The notes under the pieces were generated by a model, which worked only from the letters and a program-made list of their open reading frames with translations, did no database searches and had not been told where the DNA came from. Source: Nannocystis sp. (GTDB taxonomy: Bacteria > Myxococcota_A > Polyangia > Nannocystales > Nannocystaceae). Taken from it: 36,680 nt of DNA. Each line of letters starts with the position of its first letter. Positions within the stretch are counted from its first letter, which is position 1. The position numbers and the translations under genes were made by a program. Below, piece by piece: positions 29,823 to 36,680 of this stretch. The stretch spans positions 1 through 36,680 of the forward strand of contig NZ_JACCSO010000719.1 of assembly GCF_013812955.1 (NCBI RefSeq). The letters are read 5' to 3'.

Positions 29823-30557
29823 TCAGGCGGACTGACCCGTGTCGCCTTCCCGTGGCGACGCGAGCAGCATATCGGTGACCGGCTCCACGACGTAGGCTTG
29901 GCGCTCGGTATCGAAGTCGATGATCAAAGCTTTGTCATTACGAGAAAGTCCTGCTTTGTCGCAACGGATTGGAATCACCAGCACGGTCCCGCCGTCCTCG
30001 ACCATTCCCTGACCGAACCCGTCGTCGACCGTGCCGGTCGTGACCGTGACGCTGTGTCCGACATAGTCCTGATTCGACTTACCCTCGCGAAGCTCGAACA
30101 CGCCACCGAGCGGACGCACGAGCAAGCCTGCGATCGGCAGCCCGACGATCAACGTCGCCGGAAGGATCGTCGGACCGAGCCAGCTCGCCGGGCCGATCAC
30201 GTCCGGCAAGTAATGCATCGCCAGAAGTGAGATGCACCAGCAGACCAAAAAGATCACGGACACCGAGATCGTGATCGGCACCTTCGCGAGGCCGAGCCCA
30301 CTCCACAGGCCGCCGCCACCATCGACGTCGAGGTCGTGATCGCCGCCGTGTCCGATCGCCTTGCCGGCCCCGGCGACATCGCCGATGTCGTGACCGCCGC
30401 CGCCGAGCGCCTTGCCCGCGCCCGAGATGTCGGCGTCGCCGAACATGTCGATGTCGAGCGCGCCGATCAGGACGAACAGCCAGTAGATGAGACAGATGCC
30501 GAGCCCGATCGTGAACACGACCGTCGGAAACTGTTGCGCTGCTTCGATCAACATCAT
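29823..30557 (-). CDS. YqiJ-like membrane protein with C-terminal OB-fold/NfeD-like domain
   Basis: MMLIEAAQQFPTVVFTIGLGICLIYWLFVLIGALDIDMFG..., Gly/Asp-rich loop, three further TM stretches, then VGHSVTVTTGTVDDGFGQGMVEDGGTVLVIPIRCDKAGLSRNDKALIIDFDTERQAYVVEPV. GGGAGG before ATG 30557; immediately upstream of flotillin. Confidence 0.85.
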   Translation of the reverse strand: MMLIEAAQQFPTVVFTIGLGICLIYWLFVLIGALDIDMFGDADISGAGKALGGGGHDIGDVAGAGKAIGHGGDHDLDVDGGGGLWSGLGLAKVPITISVSVIFLVCWCISLLAMHYLPDVIGPASWLGPTILPATLIVGLPIAGLLVRPLGGVFELREGKSNQDYVGHSVTVTTGTVDDGFGQGMVEDGGTVLVIPIRCDKAGLSRNDKALIIDFDTERQAYVVEPVTDMLLASPREGDTGQSA

Positions 30558-30703
30558 GTCGACCTCCCCACCGGCCGAACACTGACCAGGTACGACGTCT
30601 TTACCAAACTGCGTCCTGCTGTAAGGACTCTCGACAGCGTCGAAAAGGCCCGATCGGACGACGCGGTGCACGATTCCAGGCGAACCAGATGCGTCATGAC
30701 CAC

Positions 30704-30964
30704 TTAGATGCCCTCAAAACCGCCCTTGGAGGCGTTGACACTGCTGTGGTACGTAACGTGGCTCTTATGGTCATGGATCCTGGAACCGAAGAACTGTTTC
30801 TCGGCATCGCACATGCGTTGTTCGTCAATCGCCTTCACGTCCTTCGGCTCACCGAGATCGTTCGTCTCGGTGTGCGTCCCGATCCGGCCGACCAGAACAT
30901 GGAAGTTCCGTCCGAGATCGATCGCGATCTGATCCAGCAAGCCTTCGCCTACGTCATGCATCAT
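30704..30964 (-). CDS. Possible small protein of unknown function (86 aa; strand assignment uncertain)
   Basis: MMHDVGEGLLDQIAIDLGRNFHVLVGRIGTHTETNDLGEPKDVKAIDEQRMCDAEKQFFGSRIHDHKSHVTYHSSVNASKGGFEGI; by eye third codon positions are more G/C-rich in this frame than in the overlapping + ORF 30689-31027 over its left part. Confidence 0.35.
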   Translation of the reverse strand: MMHDVGEGLLDQIAIDLGRNFHVLVGRIGTHTETNDLGEPKDVKAIDEQRMCDAEKQFFGSRIHDHKSHVTYHSSVNASKGGFEGI

Positions 30965-31076
30965 TTCCCGCAATCGTTCATCGGGAAGATCGAAGCAGCG
31001 AAGGCGCGCTGGGTTCGCCTCGCCTAGCAGCCCCCTGGAGCTCTCTCCTGTTCGTGCTTATGGTGCGACCACAGCC

Positions 31077-31577
31077 ATGGCGTATATCCCGAGCGTCGTA
31101 AACGATTCGCGGTCGAGTCCGAGCTTCGGGCTCGAGGATCTCCAGCGTTTGATCCCGTTCGCGCTGGCGCTGTTCGATGACCGCGGGCCCGGCTCGGACT
31201 ACGCGAACGCGAAGGACAAGCTTCGCGCGTGGGCGAAGGAAGATCCGATCGACGCGCTCGCGACGGTCGTGATCGGCGGCGGGTTTGCGTTCTATCTCGC
31301 GGAGAAGGATTCCAACCCGGGCTGCACGTCGCCCCTCGACGGCATCCTCTACATGTCGACCGCACTCTCGGTCGGCTACGACAACCTGTTTCCAACCACG
31401 CCAGCGGGCCACGTGCTCGCCACGTTCGCGCAGACGTTCGGTCCCTCGCTCGCCGCCAACGCGTTCGAGGACCCGGCTATGGTGAAGCGCGCGCGGGAGG
31501 AAGAGGCCGCCGAGGTCAATCGCCAGATCCTGGCGCGCCTCGAGGACATCGTTCGAGTGCTCGAAGCGAAGGCCTAG
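31077..31577 (+). CDS. Small protein with K+-channel-like pore segment (Ion_trans_2-like, degenerate filter)
   Basis: LATVVIGGGFAFYLAEKDSNPGCTSPLDGILYMSTALSVGYDNLFPTTPAGHVLATFAQTFGPSLAANAFE resembles TM1-pore helix-TVGYGD-TM2; C-terminal helix. Confidence 0.65.
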   Translation: MAYIPSVVNDSRSSPSFGLEDLQRLIPFALALFDDRGPGSDYANAKDKLRAWAKEDPIDALATVVIGGGFAFYLAEKDSNPGCTSPLDGILYMSTALSVGYDNLFPTTPAGHVLATFAQTFGPSLAANAFEDPAMVKRAREEEAAEVNRQILARLEDIVRVLEAKA

Positions 31578-31657
31578 GAGTCCGTAGGGCGTAGGACCGC
31601 TCTCGCTCGACACGCTCGCGCTGGTCGCCTCGAGCGGTCCTACGCCAGCGGACTCCT
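31576..31657. terminator. Long hairpin after the channel-like gene (terminator-like or REP-like; no T tract)
   Basis: AGGAGTCCG-(TAG)-GGCGTAGGACCGCTC pairs with GAGCGGTCCTACGCC-(AG)-CGGACTCCT: 24 bp with a 3/2-nt internal loop and a 29-nt apical loop; first arm overlaps the stop codon TAG at 31575-31577. Confidence 0.7.
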
Positions 31658-31715
31658 CCTAATGATCGGCTCGCGAGGCGCTCGCCTATACGGAGCGGCC
31701 TCGCAAGCTCGGCCT

Positions 31716-33062
31716 CTAGTCTTCGTCGCGTTCGGCGCGCTGCTGATCGAGAACAGCGCGGCGCTCGGCGAGCTCCTTCTCGAAGCCCGAATCGGCGGGC
31801 TCGTAGATCCGCTCGCCGACCAGGGCATCCGGCAAGTAGTCCTCGACGACGTAGTGACCCGCGAAGTCGTGCGGGTACTTGTAGCCCTGGCCGTGACCCA
31901 TCGATCGATCGATCGCGGTCGAGCCCGGGCGATAGCGAGCCGGCACCGGCAGCGCACCTCGGTCGCGCACCAGCTTGCGAGCGGCGGCGTACGCGGTGAG
32001 CGCGCGATTCGATTTCGGCGCGAGCGCGAGATAGGTGACTGCCTGGGTCAGCGGCAACACGCCCTCTGGCAAGCCGACCAGCTCGAAGGCCTGCAGCGCC
32101 GCGGTGGCAACCACCAGCGCTTGCGGGTCGGCATTGCCGACGTCCTCGCTCGCGAAGATCACGAGCCGGCGCAGCACGAACCGCGGATCCTCTCCGGCCT
32201 CGATCATCCGGGTCATCCAGTACACGGCGGCATCGGGATCCGAGCCGCGCATGCTCTTGATGAACACCGAGACGACGCCGTAATGCTCGTCGCCCGCCTT
32301 GTCGTACATCAGGCTCTTGCCCTGCGCGGCCTCGGCGACATGGGCGGTGCTGATCGCCGCGACCGGAGCATCGCCAGCCGCGCGGCGTGCGAGATCCGCG
32401 GCGACCTCGAGGATCGAGTACATCCGGCGCGCATCGCCGGTGGCCGCGGCAACCAGCTGCGCGCGGGTGTCGTCATCGATCGAGACGTGGAGGTCGGCGA
32501 GCCCGCGCTCGCGCTCGGCCAGGGCACGCGTCGCGAGCTGACCGAGATCGTCCTCCGAGAGGGCCTCGAGGCGGACCACGCGGCAACGCGAGAGCAGCGC
32601 GGCGACCACGCCGAAGCTCGGGTTCTCCGTGGTCGCACCGATCAGCGTCACGGTGCCGGCCTCGACGTGCGGCAGCAGGGCGTCCTGCTGGGTCTTCGAG
32701 AACCGGTGGATCTCGTCGATGAACAGCAGCGTGCGCGCACCGAACTGGTCGCGGCGTTCGCCGGCCTTGGCGACCGCTTCGCGGACATCCTTGACGCCGG
32801 CGTCGACCGCGGAGAGCGCGACCAGCTCGGCCTTCATGATCTCCCCGAACAGACGCGCGAGCGTGGTCTTCCCGGTGCCGGGAGGCCCCCACAGGATGAG
32901 AGAGGGAACCGTTCGACCGGGCCCGAGATCGGAAAGGATCCGGCCGGGGCCGACCAAGTGGGTCTGGCCGACGATCTCGTCGATCTTGCGCGGACGCATC
33001 CGCTCGGCCAGCGGCTGGCCGATGTGACGCTTGGCGGCAGAACGGGCAAACAGGTCCATCAC
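31716..33062 (-). CDS. rarA: Replication-associated recombination protein A (AAA+ ATPase)
   Basis: PLAERMRPRKIDEIVGQTHLVGPGRIL, ILWGPPGTGKTTLARLFGEI, LLFIDEIHRFSKTQQDALLPHVEAGTVTLIGATTENPSF, YKYPHDFAGHYV. Confidence 0.95.
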   Translation of the reverse strand: MMDLFARSAAKRHIGQPLAERMRPRKIDEIVGQTHLVGPGRILSDLGPGRTVPSLILWGPPGTGKTTLARLFGEIMKAELVALSAVDAGVKDVREAVAKAGERRDQFGARTLLFIDEIHRFSKTQQDALLPHVEAGTVTLIGATTENPSFGVVAALLSRCRVVRLEALSEDDLGQLATRALAERERGLADLHVSIDDDTRAQLVAAATGDARRMYSILEVAADLARRAAGDAPVAAISTAHVAEAAQGKSLMYDKAGDEHYGVVSVFIKSMRGSDPDAAVYWMTRMIEAGEDPRFVLRRLVIFASEDVGNADPQALVVATAALQAFELVGLPEGVLPLTQAVTYLALAPKSNRALTAYAAARKLVRDRGALPVPARYRPGSTAIDRSMGHGQGYKYPHDFAGHYVVEDYLPDALVGERIYEPADSGFEKELAERRAVLDQQRAERDED

Positions 33063-33340
33063 ACTACCCAGGGCAAGTACGCCAGCGACCCAGGGCGATC
33101 GCGACGCGCCTTAGGTGTAGGCCAAAACGGCACTCCGCACCGCAGGTTGTTACATGGGGATACACGCTCGTAGTGTCTCGGAGGCAACAACTCCCGGCCT
33201 GGCGTGAACAGCACCGCGTCTGGTGACGGCTCACCCGGCAAGTGGGGCTACCGATCGCTTGGTCCCCCGCGAAGTTTCGCCGCCTTACGGTTGCGCGATC
33301 CGAGCAGGCGCGTGGCACGGGCGATGCTTCCTGTCTGGTC

Positions 33341-33808
33341 ATGCTCGAGGACGTCTTCCAATACCGCACCCTGATCGGGAAGTGCGAGCTTGGGGTCGGC
33401 CTGGAGTGGGATGACATCGAGCACGTCACCACGCTCGAGTCCCGCTTCGAGCCGTCACAGGGCGACAAGCACAAGCACGTCAGCCGCAAGTTCCGCCGCG
33501 AGGCGGTCCGGATGACCGGTGTGATGCGCGGCGATCGGATCCACGATCGCGTCGAGATCGTCGAGCTCGGCCTCGGCGGCATGGTGGTTCGCAACGCGCC
33601 GTACATCGCGCGCGGTGAGCAGATCGAGCTGGTCGTCGATATCGGCGAGCTCTCGTATCGGTTTCGCGCGCAGGGCGTCTGGCTCAAGGACGACGGCGAC
33701 GACTACAAGGTCGGCCTCGCGTTCGTCGGCATGCCCGTGTGTCTGCACAAGGTCGCCGTCAGCGCGCACCACCACGATGTGGTGGATCAGATCGCCGCGG
33801 CAGCCTGA
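33341..33808 (+). CDS. PilZ-domain protein
   Basis: MLEDVFQYRTLIGKCELG...KFRREAVRMTGVMRGDRIHDRVEIVELGLGGMVVRNAPYIARGEQIELVVDIGELSYRFRAQGVWLKDDGDDYKVGLAFVGMP. ORF track start 33242 is likely too long. Confidence 0.75.
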   Translation: MLEDVFQYRTLIGKCELGVGLEWDDIEHVTTLESRFEPSQGDKHKHVSRKFRREAVRMTGVMRGDRIHDRVEIVELGLGGMVVRNAPYIARGEQIELVVDIGELSYRFRAQGVWLKDDGDDYKVGLAFVGMPVCLHKVAVSAHHHDVVDQIAAAA

Positions 33809-33969
33809 TTCGGTCGATCACCTGATCCAGTCGCTCCGTAGGAGCGGAGGATTTTTGGCGAGCCAGTCAGTGATCGCCCAATCAAGAACGCGTCGAGCAG
33901 ACAGCGGTGGCGTCGGACGTCTCGGGCAGGACGTGGTCACGGGGGCCGCCAAGGCGCCTTCCCTTCGTG

Positions 33970-34034
33970 CCTTTGTGCCTTTGCGTTCAATTTTCCGATC
34001 GGAAATTGAACGCAAAGGCGCAAAAGCACAAAGG
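33970..34034. repeat. Palindromic octamer-repeat element
   Basis: Core 33977-34019 GCCTTTGCGTTCAATTT(T)CCGATCGGAAATTGAACGCAAAGGC (palindrome with one unpaired T), flanked by CCTTTGTG (33970-33977) and CACAAAGG (34027-34034). Confidence 0.9.
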
Positions 34035-34096
34035 TCAGGAAACGAAAGAAACGATCGATCGGGCGATCACCAGAGCACCGATCCTTAGTTTCGATC

Positions 34097-34128
34097 CTTG
34101 GCGCCTTGGCGCCTTGGCGCTTTGGCGG
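34097..34128. repeat. Tandem octamer array (CTTGGCGC)3 plus one variant
   Basis: CTTGGCGC CTTGGCGC CTTGGCGC TTTGGCGG. Confidence 0.93.
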
Positions 34129-34208
34129 CCCGCCTACCGACGGCGCGTCAACACTCTGACTCGTACGTGGTCAGAGGCCCATCCGCCGATGCCCGGTTGA
34201 CTTGCGTC

Positions 34209-35164
34209 CTAGGACTTATCGAGGACGCGCGACAGCAGGTGCAGCGTGCGTGGCGGCAGCGTCTCGCCGCGCCACTTGATCGCACGCGCGAGGACCACGG
34301 CCTTGTCGCGGTTGCCGAGCGCCGGGCGCTCCGCGAACAGCCGATCGCCGACACCCTCGATCTTCTCGAGGATCCGCATGCCGCCGTGCCACGTCAGCGC
34401 GAGCTCGACCGCTAGATCGGCGCCGACCAGATCGATCAGCGGACGCGAGCGCTCGAACAACGCGCGGGTGCGAGCGACCTCGTAGCGGACCAACGAGCCG
34501 ACTTGCGGCGTGATCCGGCGATGCTCGATGTCGCCCTCGACAACGCCGAAGTGCCGGAGATCCTCGGCAGGCAGATACACGCGACCGCGCTGCCAGTCGG
34601 CGGGCACGTCCTGGATCAGCCGGGTGAATGCGAGCGCGGTGCCGAGATCCTCGGCGAACGCGTGGAGCTCGGGTGCGCGATAGCCACCGATGTAGAGGAG
34701 CAGGCGGCCGATCGGCTCGGCGGCCTGGCGGGTGTAGCTACGGAGCTCGTCGAACGTCGCGTAGCGTCGGCGCTCGAGATCGGTGCGGAAGCCGGAGAGC
34801 AGCTCGCTGAACTCGGTGATCGGCAGCGCGAACTTGTCGACGGTCTCGGCGAGCGCGACGAACACCGGATGCTCGGCGTGACCGCGATACGCGAGGTGGA
34901 GCTGCTCTTCCCAGCGATCGAGCTCGCGGGCACGGCGACCCTCGAAGGCGAGCTCGTCGGCAAAATCGTCGGCAACACGCGCGAACGCGAACAGCGCGAA
35001 GATGTGCTTGCGCAGCTCGCTGCGCGCGAACATCGAGGCCACCGGATAGTTGTGATGGCGAGCGCGGCACAGCGCTTCGCAGTAGCGATAGCAAGCCTCG
35101 AGCTCGAGCGACGGCGGGAGCGGCACGGCGAGGGCGGGGGTGCGAGCGACTCCGAGGCGATGGA

Positions 35165-35168
<4 letters not shown>
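34209..35168 (-). CDS. Squalene/phytoene synthase family protein (HpnC-like)
   Basis: HHNYPVASMFARSELRKHIFALFAFARVADDFADE, AFTRLIQDVPADWQRGRVYLP; GTG start in GTGA overlap with the upstream gene stop. Confidence 0.88.
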
Positions 35169-36361
<1,193 letters not shown>

Positions 36362-36384
36362 GAGCGTGAAGGAGACTAAGGGTT

Positions 36385-36680
36385 CTACTGCGCCCCGACT
36401 TGGGTGTCCACGCCACTGTCGTCGACGGTCAGTTGCAGTGGCTGGCACCCGAGTTCGATGAGCGATCGGGTGGCGATCGTTACGTCTGCCGTTGCCGGGA
36501 CGACGGCAATCGCGATATCGCCGCCGCCGGCCCCAGTGGTCTTCGCAGTGCCGCCAAGTGCCTGCATCGCCGTGCGTGCCAGCATCACGCACGCCGGCAC
36601 CAGGTCCACACCGGTCGTATGTGCGAGCCGATCGATGGCGACCGCGGCGAGGCGAAGGGCCGCCAGGAGCGCGGTCGCTG
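36385..36680 (-). CDS. GHMP-family kinase, C-terminal part (mevalonate-pathway kinase likely; 5' end beyond right edge)
   Basis: ...ATALLAALRLAAVAIDRLAHTTGVDLVPACVMLARTAMQALGGTAKTTGAGGGDIAIAVVP...: GHMP motif 3 (KTTGAGGGD); frame open to the window edge; adjacent to HMG-CoA reductase. Confidence 0.75.
   Translation of the reverse strand, partial: ATALLAALRLAAVAIDRLAHTTGVDLVPACVMLARTAMQALGGTAKTTGAGGGDIAIAVVPATADVTIATRSLIELGCQPLQLTVDDSGVDTQVGAQ

Noticed and set aside
27698-29878. 726-aa + strand ORF fully opposite flotillin
   Set aside because: Mirror of the GAG/GCG-rich flotillin coiled coil; no independent signal or RBS seen.
21941-31577. Defence island or mobile element
   Set aside because: No integrase, transposase, nuclease, toxin or phage genes seen; a defence role for the flotillin/AAA+ module is only a hypothesis.
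31662-33173. 503-aa + strand ORF
   Set aside because: Antisense to rarA, which has unambiguous AAA+ motifs.
34097-34128. Possible CRISPR or tRNA-like structure
   Set aside because: 8-bp direct tandem units with no spacers and no cloverleaf.

Overview
High-GC chromosomal window. Gene content and codon bias resemble Myxococcota (Kofleriaceae/Haliangium-like); that lineage call is inference only. I see about 25 protein-coding genes and no rRNA, tRNA, CRISPR array, integrase or transposase. From left to right: a DUF4175-like protein (partial, -); an ECF sigma/anti-sigma pair plus a secreted protein (+); a tightly coupled envelope cluster, AsmA-like-GT51 transglycosylase fusion / outer-membrane-like protein / TrmH methyltransferase / PBP1A (+); a wHTH membrane protein and a TM2 protein with a tandem Tyr-Pro-Gln-Gln tail (+); a minus-strand cluster rubrerythrin-DUF3501-lipoprotein-SDR-LON domain-GNAT; an M1 (LTA4H-like) aminopeptidase (+); DacB/PBP4 (-) overlapping head-to-head with an orphan family-5 solute-binding lipoprotein (+); an 8.6-kb minus-strand module YqiJ-like OB-fold membrane protein / YqiK-like flotillin / 1826-aa DUF3686-like AAA+ ATPase; a small K+-channel-pore-like protein (+); RarA (-); a PilZ protein (+); and a mevalonate/squalene block, GHMP kinase (partial)-HMG-CoA reductase-squalene/phytoene synthase (-). 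The most interesting items are the YqiJ-flotillin-giant AAA+ module with nested inverted repeats in its intergenic DNA, the degenerate K+-channel pore protein beside it, the AsmA-GT51 fusion, and octamer-repeat/palindrome DNA in one convergent gap. Many long ORFs in the supplied track are antisense shadows of high-GC genes and were not called.
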